64,000 nucleotides of DNA from Lasiodiplodia sp. COLG20 (GCA_009801085.1 VNWV01000002.1:2914001-2978000); one strand, 5' to 3'; counted from the stretch's first letter, positions 21,856 through 33,668 are shown. Translations and numbers: made by a program. The notes: a model not told the origin generated them from the sequence alone.

Positions 21856-24800
21856 AGGCCGGTGGCAGCAGCTGGCATTACCTCTTCGACTTCATTCTCT
21901 CGGAGCTAGCTCTGCGGTCCTCCGCCTATTCCTTCCGCTTCTATCAGCCTGGGAAAGCACAGCCTAGCCTCTGCTTCAGAGGGTAAGGTAGCACGGAACC
22001 CCCGGTGTGACAGAAGCGCGGCGTGGACGATTACCGGGCGGAAGGGCAAGAAAAAGGAAAAAGCGCCGCACCCCCCATGTGATGAAAAATCAAACATCCA
22101 GACGTCTACTAGGCGTTGGTCGGGCCAGTGTCTGGGAGCGAGTCGGTGCTGCCATCAACGCCATGGAATCCTTCTTGCCGGGTGCGGCTGACCAGGGGGG
22201 TATTGGGTGGCTCGGGTGGATGGATGGGGCATCATGTCGGCCCTTCCGCTCTTTCACATGAGCTGTTTTTTCATTTTCTTCATGACGTGACGGTCGATGT
22301 CGAGAATTATTTTTGGGATCCGCTCATGTTCGAGATTATTGCATGGGACGAGCACAGCGATGTGTGTCATTAGTAGCATAGCACTGGAGTTCACATCTTT
22401 CGGACCAGATCACCTATTTTGGAAGGATTCTTAGTATAGTCGAAGTAGAAGCGCCGGCGCAGGTGGGGATTTGCGGGTTTCGGATTAAATGGAACACGAT
22501 GAACAGCACAGTCATGGCCATTGAGCAGAGAAGGGCCGTCGCGCGTCACGAGCAGATGCTTCATAGCTGCTAAGTGCATTGATTGTTGGCTAGTTGTTGC
22601 GGCGCTGCCTCCGCGTAGACGAACCCATGTCACGGGCGCACCGAAGGCCGGCGACGGCGCTAGGCAAGGATGCAGGCTCAGGACAGCGGAGCCAGCGTCA
22701 GTCGCAACGCTGATGAATCGGAATGGTCGAGTGCGTGAGAGAGCGACTCGAGGGAAGGAGATTAGGGAAGCAGGCCACGTAAGGCGGAGAGGCTGTGCAG
22801 TGAGAGTGATGTGCAATTCGGAACGTCGGGTCTTCTTTTTCGTCGTGTATCAGAATAGCTACTTGGGGCAGCCACCGGACACTACCTGCGCGAAGACTGG
22901 TTGTGGCTCGCTGGGCAGCGTCATCCGGTGGCTACTGCGATAGGTAAAGCATAGGTTCTATCTCGTCGGAGAAAAGGCCCACTAACGTCCGTGGACGCTT
23001 TCTGCTGCCCTTCGTTTTTTTTTTTTTTCTCTGTCATCCGGATGCATTGCGCGTTCAGTCCTTCCTAATGCTGCATCCAACGCCCGAGCGATCTACATTT
23101 TGTTGTTGACGCAGCTGGGTTGATGCTTGGCCTCCGCTGTAGACAGGGCGTCGATCGGCATCCGAATAAAGGAATCATCGAGAGTGAAGGCTCTCATTGT
23201 TCGGAAATCACGGCCGAGTTCAGGCTATCTGGGTTACGAAAGGGTGCTTGCACAAGCTTTTTGGGTTGCACGCCGATCACTTTACCTCTGAGCCTACGGT
23301 TTTAGGCGAAGGTGCGTTTACGCCAACGCTTTTAAGTAATGCTCATTTGCGAGGGCTTGCTGATCCTTCGCTTCCCGTCGAGGGCACCGAAGAAAGGATT
23401 CTACATCGAAAGGTTGTGGTACGGTTTACGGGAGCAACAACAGGGCGTGCTCATTTTGTTCGCTGATCACGGCGCGGGAAGCTGGCCTGTTCCAGTGAGA
23501 GCTGTGGTGATCCGCCCTGCTCTGGTTGATGACGATCTCCCAGCGCAGGCCTGCATTTCCGCAGCACGCAGCCAACGCCCCTCTGGGCTGCCGCACGCGC
23601 GGAACCAGCGCAGCCCTGAGTGAGGGAGATCGGAGATGACACCGAGCACAGCGATCTCTGCAATTTCGCTCATTGGCCGCCGGTGGGAGCGTCCGCCAAA
23701 GCGACGAGCCAAGGAGCGGGCGTGTCGCGAACAAGCGGTCTGGCGAGGGGCGCGGGCTGTTCTGCCTCAGGTTGGGAGCAGCTGCATAGTGGTAGATGTC
23801 ATTCTGTAGGTTTGGTGGTGCATCTGCTGCGCTTAGCAGGCGCCCCCCTCGGCTAGCGCGGGCAGGGGCAAGCGAGGGCGCGCCTTCTAGAACAACCAGT
23901 CGCGTTTGCGCTTCCCGGACTAGCGCCCCGGTCCTCAGGCCCGCCGCGAACTGCAGCTGCTCGACATCGCAACAACAGTCATGCGCGAGGTTTGCCTAAT
24001 TCCCCCGCTTCTCTTTGCTCGTCAACTGACGGCGCCAGATCCAAAGCCACCGCGGCGCTGCCTTCTCAGCCGCATCGTCAGCCATCCGCCGCGCTCGGCC
24101 ATCCTCTGAGTCGCCCGGTGCGACACTGCCCCAGAGCCACAAACGGCTCGCTTCAGCCGGAGAGATGCTCGTTGCAGTATCACATCCGCTGCCGTCACTT
24201 GACATCGGGGCCGTAGCTCCCGCCAACGGGCTCTGATCTTAACGTTCATCATCCGTGGGTCCCGGCACGCTGCGTACGGGAAACGCCTTGGCCTCCCCTG
24301 GATCCCGGCCTCCAACACTCTGCTCGTCTTCACCCTCTCGCTCAGCTTTGCCTGATGCGGCAATGGCTGCGGGTAAGCTTAATGTGCAGATGTTGGCTCG
24401 CCCTGCCGAACCTTACCGTTGCCTACATGTGACATTTCCAATCACCACTACGACTGCAATCACGATACGTTGCCTTTGGGCCCCAGTGCCGAGACTTCTT
24501 CCGGCGCACTAACGGCACCCATCTCACTGAAACCGCTGTCAGAGATTTCGTGCCCCCGGCAGTTCCACACTGCGAGATTTTTGGCGGCTTTCTATTTTCC
24601 GATGGCCCTTTGACTCGCCTGCCACCTTTCCGCTTCGTGCGCTTGGCTGCGAGCCGATGTAACGTCATGGCTTTGTTTTGGAAACATCAGCGGTCGTGAA
24701 GCAGCCGCAGTCGCAGCAGTGTGGGTTTGGCAGCGGGGCCTGCCGCGCGTTTGGCCATGCATCCATGCGAGCACGCGCAGTGTCTCTGCGCGCGTTCTGG

Positions 24801-27505
24801 ACCCATGGCCAGACCGGCTGCGTAGCCTTGACGCCATGCTCTCATTCGCTTGTGCAGGCGAGCCACGGAGTTGCTGCTATACAGTCTCCTGCGCATACCC
24901 GGTCCCTGGAGCTATTTTCTTGTCTACCGCCGTGCTCCGGTGCGATCAACTGTCGTTCTCGACTGCTGAGTGGCTGCATGTTCGCTTCGAGTCTCGCTTT
25001 GCAAGCGAGCGTGCATACCGGGGCGTGTTTGCCTGAACGGCGGCCTAAAAGAAAATCACCCAATGACGTCGTTTACTCCTTCGTCCGCAGCTTATGTTCT
25101 CCATGGGCGGAGAATTTTTGCGGGTTGTGAACGAGAAGAGCACGGCGCAACAGATGCACAGAAGATTAAGCAAAGATCCAAGCAACGGGCTGGTAAATTA
25201 AAAGACGATAGGCTCTGTAAATCCTCTCAGGAAACGGCACGTCAACCGCTGCACCCCGGATAGCCGTGCCTCCTTAAAACGATGATCTTATTGGCCCTAT
25301 CTGATGCTCCAAGTCAGCCTCGACCGACCACGCGCACAACGCGTGGTTCCTGCCACGAGATGCAGAAAGCATCGTGTGGAGAGCGCGATCGAAGCATGCA
25401 CGCATCGGACATGCCTTCTCTTCCGCAAACCATCGGAGATACTTGAAATGCAGCGATGCCGAGGCGCTGCTCTCGCTCCGACACCCAGGCCTCTGGGCTC
25501 GCGAATACGACAGGGCTGAGACAGCTCTGCTCCTGCAAAAGCGCCGCGAGAGATCATCTAAGCCCAGCCCCTTAGTCCCCTTTCTCCCCGAAACTCTGCC
25601 AGACGAACAGCCCCTTTATCGCAAACATGCATCCGATCGATTGCCGGCAGTTGCAATCTAATCTCTTGCGCTTCATCTTTGAACTTCATTTGTGCGAATC
25701 GGTCGCAGTCTATTGGAAGCATCGCAAAGATCCGCGACAGGGGTCCGAAGTTGGGGAACGCTGGAAGCGCCGGGCTGGTTGTTTCTCAGGATAGCGCGCT
25801 TCCGCATCGATGCTCTCTTCGTCCTTGGCATACTCTTTGAGCATCTCTTGCCTTCTTTGTCCTGTCCTTCGGACGAATCCGGACCGTGGTGAGCGAATGC
25901 ATGCATAATAGTTGGGGCTGTGTCCTGATGAGGCGAGACACCTGCCAACGGACCTACAGGTGTGCCTGTATATCCGGCGCTCCCACGCCTCTGCCACTAC
26001 ACATGCATCGGTACGGAGTACGGTCTGCGCCGCTGCAACGCGAGACGGTGCCTCCCGCGGCCGGTTCTTCCCGCTCCCTTGCCGACCCGCAGGCGTGCGC
26101 GGCGCTCGCCTGGGTGTGTGTATGCCGGTATTGGTGGATGTGCCCGGCGCGCCGGCTTACCGAACGGCATGTACCTACAGCGGAGGCATTTTTGCTGTCA
26201 GCACGGTTAAACAAGGGGAAATAGGCTGTCAGTAGCGAGAGCCCAAGGCAGCAGCATGTCATTCGAAAGGCAACATCCGCGATCAACGGACATGGTGAGA
26301 CGTCAGATGAGGGCCGTCAACGAGTACGATGCCTTCGGACGTCCGTCCCTACATGAACCGAGTGTATGCATGCATCTAGGCGTGCTTGTAGGTACGATCT
26401 TGCACGCTTGTAGCGTAGGCAGGCGCATGTCCCGCTTCCGCGACCGTGCGTATGCGACAGGATGCGATGTCCTGCAGCCTGCATGCATTGTCGCTTGGGT
26501 ACTTACGCAGGTACGTGCTGCCGCCTGTACATACTATGCTCATTCGTCCGATAGTTCCCCACTGCATGCTCTACAGCGCGTATATCCTTCTCTTTCAGTA
26601 TAACGAACGCATAGATAGAACATGCAGACAAGGATCTTCATCTAGGGTGTATTGATTGCAATTCTCTATAGTAGTATAGGGTGTAGAGCAGCACCATCCA
26701 CGATGTTGTTTGGACAAGAGCATAGATGTGAAAACAACCTTTACCTGTGACTTGGCCTGCTCCGTCTGCCGACCCATTGACTAGTCTCGCCTCGTTCTCG
26801 CACTTTCCATTAAAGGCAGGCGAGCACACATGCGGCGTGCAGTATAGATAGCACAACTCGTCTCGGACTCCCCGCATGGAGATGACCTGGGGTTACATCC
26901 CTCCGTCTTACCGGGTCGAACCGAAGGATGGGCCTGGGCCACCCTCGCCTACCATCGCGTCGGTATAAGCACGGCAAGGAAGGGGAGAAAAAAGGATGGA
27001 TCCACACGGTCGGCAAAAGAAAAAAAATAGAGAGCCCTAGAGAGAGAAAGGCAAGGAGGATCCGGGGCTGGGCCAGCGTGCATGCAGATTATACATACGT
27101 CCTGCGACGAACCCGAGCAGGTACGAGGTACGGTGGGAGTTTCGGAGTATACTCCAACTCAGCTCAACTCCGACCGGCATCTTCCACATCTTCCACATCT
27201 CCCACGCACCTATGTACATCAAGAACAGCCACACATTACACGTGCATATAGATATCCCCATCGAAGAGAGAATGACACCGCATGGTCGGCTAGATGGCGA
27301 TGAAGCCGGCTGTGACTTCGTATTGGCTCGTCTTGTATATGCCACCTCGTCAGGCCTTCGCGGCTCGGCATCGCGCCCACTCTCTTTTTTTATCCGCTCA
27401 TGCAACTTCGCCTCCTGCGACGAGTTCCTCCGTCCTCGCATGGGGCGCCTTCTTCGCTACCACACTCCATTCTCTTTCAGGCGTGCCGTAGGGTAGCATT
27501 TGACC
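21856..27505. other. 5.6-kb stretch without a supported gene
   Basis: No open frame here has a domain, plausible splice structure or family similarity I can recognise. Composition is not strongly AT-rich, so it does not look like a RIP-degraded transposon. It holds a poly-T run near 23017-23029, two copies of ATGCATGCAT (25897, 26366) and several GCATGC-type words. It could contain non-coding RNA, long regulatory DNA or fast-evolving genes that I cannot detect by eye. Confidence 0.5.
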
Positions 27506-29512
27506 TTAACCCGGGAAGCCCGCCCTCGCCATCTTCCTGGCGCGCCCTTCGCGGCGGTTGTGATTTGCGCGTGATGACTTGTTGGCCTCCTTCCGCTGCC
27601 TGGCCACCTGTGTAGCCTTGTCGTCCGCCGGCCCCGCCGCTGTTCCTCCGGCGCCTGCGTTCCCACCACCACGTCCACGTCCTCTTCCCCGACCACCCCG
27701 GCCTCTACCCCCTCCTCTGCCTCCACCACGCCCACCTCTGCCACCTCCGTCGGTATCCGTCCCCGACTCCGCGGGCGAGTCCGTCCACCGTGTCGAGGTC
27801 AGCTCTGTCTGCCTGCCGTCGAACGTGGCGAACTTGGCCTCCAGCCGCCTTAGCTTCCGCGGGTCGCGAGCCAGCATGATGGCCCAGCCCTCAATGGCCT
27901 CGTCCGTCATGCCCGTCTCACTCCGCAGCGCCTGCCTGGCACTACTGCGACGCGTCGCCGGATCGCGGCCAAAAGCATCCTTAGACATAGAATACGCGCG
28001 GAAGAGCGCCTCTTCGGTACGGTCGTCCCTGAGCTCTGCTGCTTCGTCGTTGCCTGGGACGGTCGAGTCAATCGTACCGCCGACGTCCTCAACGTCGTAC
28101 GTGTCATCACGCTCGTCGTCGTCGAGGTCGAAGGTGGCGAGCGCAGAAAGGATGGCGGCCTTGTTGGGCGCGAATGTCTTGTCCGAGAGGATGTTGTCAG
28201 CCGTAAGGGATTCGTTTTTGCGACCAATATGCAACCTAGAGGCATCCACAGTGAGCTGGTCGAGCTCGTCGTTGTCGTATACGTTGCGCCTGGTCGGGGG
28301 AGGCGTAGAGCGAGGTGGAAGATGAGGGGCAAAGTCAACCGGTTTCTGCTGCGACGGTGCCGGTAGCTGTGCTGTCTTGTCTGCACTTTTGAGATGCGGG
28401 GGAAGGGAATCGTCCAGTAGATGAGCAGTGACTTGTTCTACGTCGTCGTCGTATTCGTCAAGACACTTGACGATGAAGCCGGAGCCAAGGTCCGGAAAGA
28501 GATCTTGTATCTGCGTAACGAGACTCATACGATGCACATGGACCTCGCCAAATCCGCCATGGCCATACTCGTCGTCTGTAGCTCTTGCCTTGCCTTTATC
28601 GACCTTGCGGCGGACGAACTTCTTCGGCCTTGCCAGGCCGGACTGGCGGAAAGAAGTCAACGACTCGGCCAAACTCTTGACCCTGGCGCCTTCGTCGCTG
28701 GCTCCACTGTCTTTAATCCGAGTCACGATCGGCGTGTTCGTGACCAGGTCTGATAACAGTGAGGGCTGGCCAGATTTCTGCTGGCTTTCTGCACTCGACT
28801 TAAGGCTGTAGAGGGTATCCGAAAGAAGAGAGAATTTTGGCTTCTCGCCTTTGGTGAGGGCAAGTATGCCTAAGGATGCGACTGTGACTATCTTCGGCCT
28901 AAATGACTGTGAGGCCTTTGAATAAGCGCTACACAGAGAGTCAAGGAAGTCTGAGCCAGCTACGAAGAAAGTCGCAATGTCTGGAGAGGTATGGAGTAGC
29001 GGCACAAGGCTTCTCAGAGGCTCTTCAGCTGCGTCGGGCTGACTCGAATCCAGGGTCTTAGTTAGGGATGCCTTGAGTTTTTGCAAGCCCGGTTCGACCT
29101 GGTCGCCATGCCGCTTCCATAGAGTCTCCAGCAACTCCTTCAAACGCTCACTGCGCACGAAAACGTGACTGAGATCGGCAAGAAAATTCCACTGGAGGAG
29201 CTTCGGCGATACCCGATCCGCCGAAAGGAGCCTGTGTGATAGTAAGAAGCAATGCTTGCGCAAGCTGAGGGCCTTTTCTGATTGGAAGTAGCTGTCACTA
29301 TTTCCGGATCGGGCAGCCTCATGACAGTAAGAGACCAGAAAATCGGCCAAGTTTCCCTCGTCCGAAGCAGCCGAGGAAAAAGCCGGGGGTGGGAGGTTAA
29401 GATAAGCCAGTGAAAGGGCGGTCCAGGCATCCAGAAATGCGGTCCATTCGTCGGGAACAATGCCTTGGCGCAGAGCGGCCGGCGGAAACGGAGCGAGAGG
29501 CGGAAGAGTCAT
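27506..29512 (-). CDS. CUE3: Cue3/ASCC2-type CUE-domain protein with RGG tail
   Basis: Single-exon gene, 668 residues. Yeast Cue3 (Rqt3) is the ubiquitin-binding subunit of the RQT complex, which clears collided ribosomes; animal ASCC2 is its counterpart. Seen: an N-terminal helical region (GIVPDEWTAFLDAWTALSLAYLN...), typical of ASCC2/Cue3, and a CUE domain at about 329-370 with LVTQIQDLFPDLGSGFIVKC and the closing DVEQVTAHLL. A Lys-rich linker and acidic segments follow, then a Gly/Arg repeat tail at about 585-625 and a basic end. The RGG tail suggests RNA or ribosome contact. Divergent from the uS10 gene, with 459 bp between starts. Confidence 0.82.
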   Translation of the reverse strand: MTLPPLAPFPPAALRQGIVPDEWTAFLDAWTALSLAYLNLPPPAFSSAASDEGNLADFLVSYCHEAARSGNSDSYFQSEKALSLRKHCFLLSHRLLSADRVSPKLLQWNFLADLSHVFVRSERLKELLETLWKRHGDQVEPGLQKLKASLTKTLDSSQPDAAEEPLRSLVPLLHTSPDIATFFVAGSDFLDSLCSAYSKASQSFRPKIVTVASLGILALTKGEKPKFSLLSDTLYSLKSSAESQQKSGQPSLLSDLVTNTPIVTRIKDSGASDEGARVKSLAESLTSFRQSGLARPKKFVRRKVDKGKARATDDEYGHGGFGEVHVHRMSLVTQIQDLFPDLGSGFIVKCLDEYDDDVEQVTAHLLDDSLPPHLKSADKTAQLPAPSQQKPVDFAPHLPPRSTPPPTRRNVYDNDELDQLTVDASRLHIGRKNESLTADNILSDKTFAPNKAAILSALATFDLDDDERDDTYDVEDVGGTIDSTVPGNDEAAELRDDRTEEALFRAYSMSKDAFGRDPATRRSSARQALRSETGMTDEAIEGWAIMLARDPRKLRRLEAKFATFDGRQTELTSTRWTDSPAESGTDTDGGGRGGRGGGRGGGRGRGGRGRGRGRGGGNAGAGGTAAGPADDKATQVARQRKEANKSSRANHNRREGRARKMARAGFPG

Positions 29513-29971
29513 TCTGAGCGTCCGCAGGAGTGACGGTCTGCGGGAGAAGCGATGCCGAGATTGGCGCGTTAGAAGTGGGAGGGGAAGGTAGTGGATGGGG
29601 ATCCACGGGATGAGGAGTGTTTATAGGCGCGGATGGTGGTTTGCGGGGAGGTAGGGCTCGCGGCTGAAGATGGATGACCGCATGGGTGGACGGTTGCACG
29701 GCCGGACGCTAACCTTGAAAGGGTTACCGCGCCAAGAATTTCCCGACGGCCACACACAGCAAAAAAGCGGGCTCAACACCACGCTTCCTTCTCCAGCACA
29801 CCGCGACAATCTGCTGCTGCCAGTCATCACGTAACCGCGAGCCCCCTCCGAGTCTTGACTGGGATACCGCCTCTCACAGTACGTCGCTATTCCGCCGCAA
29901 TTTCCTGCGCCATCTCGCCGTAGCACACTCGTCGAATTTGCCCGCTGACTGCCGCGCAGCACATCGCCAAA
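29513..29971. promoter_or_regulatory. Divergent promoter of CUE3 and ribosomal protein uS10
   Basis: 459 bp between the two start codons, with no open frame of note. It links a ribosomal protein gene to a ribosome quality-control gene. Confidence 0.55.
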
Positions 29972-30368
29972 ATGTCTTACAACAAGGAGAAGGACTTCGC
30001 TGAGGGTCCCAAGATCCACAAGATCCGCATCACCCTCACCTCCCGCAAGGTCCAGTCCCTCGAGAAGGTCTGCCAGGAGCTCATCGACCGCGCCAAGAAC
30101 AAGGACCTCCGCGTCAAGGGCCCCGTCCGTCTCCCCACCAAGAACCTCAAGGTCACCACCCGCAAGACCCCTTGCGGTGAGGGTTCCAAGACCTGGGACA
30201 CCTATGAGATGCGCATCCACAAGCGCCTCATCGAGTGAGTCTCCCCGCCACGTCTTCGACGCAATCGCTAACATGCTCCCCAGCCTCAACGCCCCCACCG
30301 AGGTCATCAAGCAGATCATCATCAACATCGAGGCTGGTGTTGAGGTTGAGGTCACCATTGCTGCTTAA
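29972..30368 (+). CDS. RPS20: 40S ribosomal protein S20 (uS10)
   Basis: Small-subunit ribosomal protein. Two exons, 29972-30234 and 30284-30368 (GTGAGT donor, CCCAG acceptor, 49-nt intron; GA|C makes Asp); 115 residues, the normal size. Conserved uS10 segments are clear: [40 protein letters not shown], and [10 protein letters not shown] across the splice site. The end, [12 protein letters not shown], is also typical. Almost every codon ends in C or G, as expected for very high expression. Confidence 0.97.
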
Positions 30369-32543
30369 ATATACCCTTGCGGCAGCATGGAAAAATAAGG
30401 CATTGGACATTTCATGTAGATACCAAATTTCATGAATTGTCTGCTGGCGAACCCTAAGTCTTCCACAACGTGACTACACTGTATCATCTATCGGACCCTC
30501 AGCTCACTCTTCCACCCAATCTGATTTCCATCAATCCTCCACGGCCTATCATGGATCACTTCGATGGGTCGGAAAGGATCACTGCGGTGAACGACGAAAG
30601 AGGCTTGCACAGATAATTTCTGGAAGTTCGACATGCGCTCGCTGGGTCATCGGTCAGGTTGAAATGGTATTAGGTTCCATGAAATCCGTTGCTAGCAAGC
30701 ACACTTTGCTGGCTCTTGCCCTTCATGTTCAAGTCGACAGGCTTGCTCGGCCGGCGTATCAGGCGTACTACCTTGCAAATTGATCATCACCCGAGGTTTT
30801 GCTAAGCTAGGTCTACTCGGTGCTATTCCGCCCTAGTATGCCAATCAATCAATAGTGTTGTAGGCTCGCGAATGCTAAGAGCTCTAGTGAGTGCTGGAAT
30901 TTGGGACTTGAATGCGGCATGCTGAGGTTGACGTGCGATTCCAAGCACTTGCCAACAAAGAAAAACTTGTAACGAGCATCATTGTTCGCTTGAGCTGGCA
31001 TATGCCCTACGGAAGCGCTGCGATAGTGGGAGCTCTACCATCGCGTGGTTCAGGACGCAGCCGAGGAGGTAGGATGGCGAGCCTCGTAATTGCAGTAGAT
31101 GTGACGGTTATATGGCGAACGTATGCCCCGAAGATGCTAGTGTCAGTGATAAATAATTAGGTTCTAGCAGAAGTCCCTTATGTCTACTCGTACTTAACGT
31201 ACCGGGTGTCGCCACTTTAAGCATAGTGGCTTCCGCCAGATACATAGCCCTCTGGAGTCAGAGATTAGGATATGTAGCATTATAAAGGTGCCGGGTATGC
31301 TTTTTAAATCTACTTAAGGCTCTACGAAGAACTACCTGCTAATAGCAAATATATTTATAACAGCGGAATTGCTAGTGTGGCCGCCAAGAAGATGTTATCG
31401 CACCTTACTATAGTGTTTGTAAACCTATTTAATGGAAAGGGGGTATCAATCCCAGCAGGCTAAGACAAATGCCTCTAAGAAATAAGTCGTATACGTACTA
31501 AGAAGGATTAAGCAAGCGCTTCTTATTGCGCGGGACCCGTCTCTGCGGTCTGTCCATAATTTGTTGGGCAAGCATGAAGGGTTTTAGGCGTACTAAGTAG
31601 ATAGAGTACAGTCTTACAGATTGTATATTGTTCTTAATTGTTAGATAAAGGGGTTGGTATACTGGTTAGTGTCAGGTAGGACGGAGAAAAGCGTAATGCT
31701 TTTTATGTTTTGGTGATTGTGTTGTCACTGTCCACGTGAATTTTAGTGGTCATGTCTAGTCTTCCCGAGAAAAGGGTTGATGATCGGTTTTTTTACTTCC
31801 CACACAAGATTAGCATTTTCGGTGCCCCTAAGGTTTTCCCATTTGGAAAGATAGAGTAAAATTTTTTCTTAGAAGTAATACAATATTAATCGAGTATATA
31901 AGAACATTAAGTGTATCGTAGAAAAGCGATATTAATGTTTACAATAGAGAATTACTTATAATAAAAAGATTTCCTGAAAATACTCTACTACGAAATAGGT
32001 TGTGTAGGTAACACTCTTACGCCGTGTAAAGTACTATCTAACCGTGCTACTTGTAGTAGCCGGCCTTGTAGTCTTCCCATGCCGTGGAAAGATAGTTATT
32101 AATACTAGAACTCCTTAGGTTGTAGTAATAGATATATGAGAAGTATTATCTTTGTGAGATATTAAGATTTCTAGATCTTATGGGTAAGTTTAAGATTCTA
32201 TCTGCGGTTGTAAGTAGTATTGTTTGTTTCTAATGAGGACTCACTGTCTGCATGAAGCTGCACAGGTTGAAGCGTTATTGAACCCATTCTACCTCTGGTT
32301 GGTGCCATGGACAGTAACAGGTTTAGTCTCAGCCCATCACTTCTGCGAGAGGGCCAGATGTACGAATCGTGAAGGGAAGCCTAAGTCATCACGATGAATT
32401 GCTTCTCCTAAAAGGCTTGGCCTGCCTTTTTCCAATTTGGGTATCTTATGCTCCGACTAGTATCTAGATAAACGCCAAACCCGCCCCGATCCTTACGCCT
32501 AGCTAAAACGGCACCGCCATATTATAGTAAGCTCACTAGTAAA
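30369..32543. other. Intergenic region with AT-rich island
   Basis: No supported gene. 30369-31150 is ordinary composition. From about 31160 to 32520 the sequence becomes AT- and TA-rich with stops in all frames (described separately). A short plus-strand open frame at 30912-31160 has no recognisable domain. Confidence 0.6.
31160..32520. repeat. AT-rich, RIP-like island (possible degraded transposon)
   Basis: A sharp drop in GC against the rest of the window, a high density of TA steps and no long open frame are what repeat-induced point mutation leaves in old transposon copies of filamentous ascomycetes. I could not identify terminal repeats, a target duplication or any remaining coding match, so the transposon origin is inference. 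Confidence 0.5.
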
Positions 32544-33668
32544 TCAACATACATCGCCATGGACCTTTACATCCTCACCAGGTTTTAGACGCGCCGCTTT
32601 CGTCGATATGCCCCTCTCTTCTAAGGACTGCTGCACCTCGCCCACCTCCATCCGCCTGACCTTCAGCTTCATGACGCTAAGGCCACGGTTGTCCTTATCT
32701 TCATCATGTGCGCCAACCCAGCACTTCGCCATCAGTTGACGCGCGATATCCCTGCCACCGGGTTCACCCGCTGCTATGTTTCCGCCCAGGTACCATGGAT
32801 TATCGACGCGATCGAATGAATGCAGCAACGCTGTCAACGGCAACGCTGCCTGTTTAATCAGATGAGTAGAAGCATATGGCTCTATTACAGAATAAGGGAC
32901 ACCGTGAGGAGAATAGAGAAGCGAAAGAGTGCGTTCACGGTCCAGGGGCGTAACAGAGCTTGGCGTCAAAGGGCGCGGGCTGTATGGCGCGGGCAGTGGA
33001 AGCGGGTTGGATATCTTTAAGCTCGCCATGCTGCTTGTCCGACCTAGCGGAGGCGAGGGGGTGGGAGAGAGCGGCGGAGTAGGCGGTAAGTCGATATAGG
33101 GGGTCCGTGGAGGGCTCAAGGCGCTGGTAGGTGCGCGGTAGGTGATGCCGATAGCGTTGTGCAGGCCGCTGATATCGCGCTTCGGACACATCAAAGCCAC
33201 GGTCACTTCACCAGGAAGGCCGGAGGAGGAGAAGGAAGGGATCTCCAAGCGAAAGATACGACTGTCATCGGTGGCCGAGAAGGGCTTCAGAGAGTGTACG
33301 GTTCCCTTGGGGAAGTGATTCCACTTGCGGATCTTCTTGGCTGCGGCGGGAGCAGCAAGGATGATGGCGCCGGAGTTGGGAGGAAGCTGCTTGAGCGTTT
33401 GTTCGTGACAGTGGTCGGGCTTGTCCTGCGAGATGAGAACCATGTCTGGCTCCGGAAGCTGGGCGAGAGAGGAAACGCATGACTGAGTCTTGTGCTGGGA
33501 GACGGAGAATTTGGAGCTGAGGATCTGGGCGGGGCCCTGCAGCCAGGGATCTACGAGGATGGTGAAGGAACCGGGAAGCTGGGAAACGGAGGCGCCGCGC
33601 GGAGCGACGGAGGGCGAAAAGGTAAGTAGAAACGAAGTATCGGCGTTCAGAGCCTTGACGGTCAACAT
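32544..33668 (-). CDS. Metallo-beta-lactamase-fold protein lacking canonical metal ligands
   Basis: Single exon, 374 residues from ATG at 33668 (MLTVKALNADTSFLL). An in-frame ATG lies further upstream at 33851, but the extra 61 residues look like leader. N-terminal FTILVDPWLQGPAQ and DMVLISQDKPDHCHEQT match the start of metallo-beta-lactamase folds of the UlaG-like type. The metal motif HxHxDH reads Q81-D-K83-P-D85-H86, so two of the His ligands are replaced while Asp85 and His86 remain. The middle part (about 220-275) is Pro/Ser-rich with PPTPPLSPTPSPP. The fold is supported, but activity and substrate cannot be given. It lies beside the AT-rich island, with its 3' end toward it. Confidence 0.75.
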   Translation of the reverse strand: MLTVKALNADTSFLLTFSPSVAPRGASVSQLPGSFTILVDPWLQGPAQILSSKFSVSQHKTQSCVSSLAQLPEPDMVLISQDKPDHCHEQTLKQLPPNSGAIILAAPAAAKKIRKWNHFPKGTVHSLKPFSATDDSRIFRLEIPSFSSSGLPGEVTVALMCPKRDISGLHNAIGITYRAPTSALSPPRTPYIDLPPTPPLSPTPSPPLGRTSSMASLKISNPLPLPAPYSPRPLTPSSVTPLDRERTLSLLYSPHGVPYSVIEPYASTHLIKQAALPLTALLHSFDRVDNPWYLGGNIAAGEPGGRDIARQLMAKCWVGAHDEDKDNRGLSVMKLKVRRMEVGEVQQSLEERGISTKAARLKPGEDVKVHGDVC

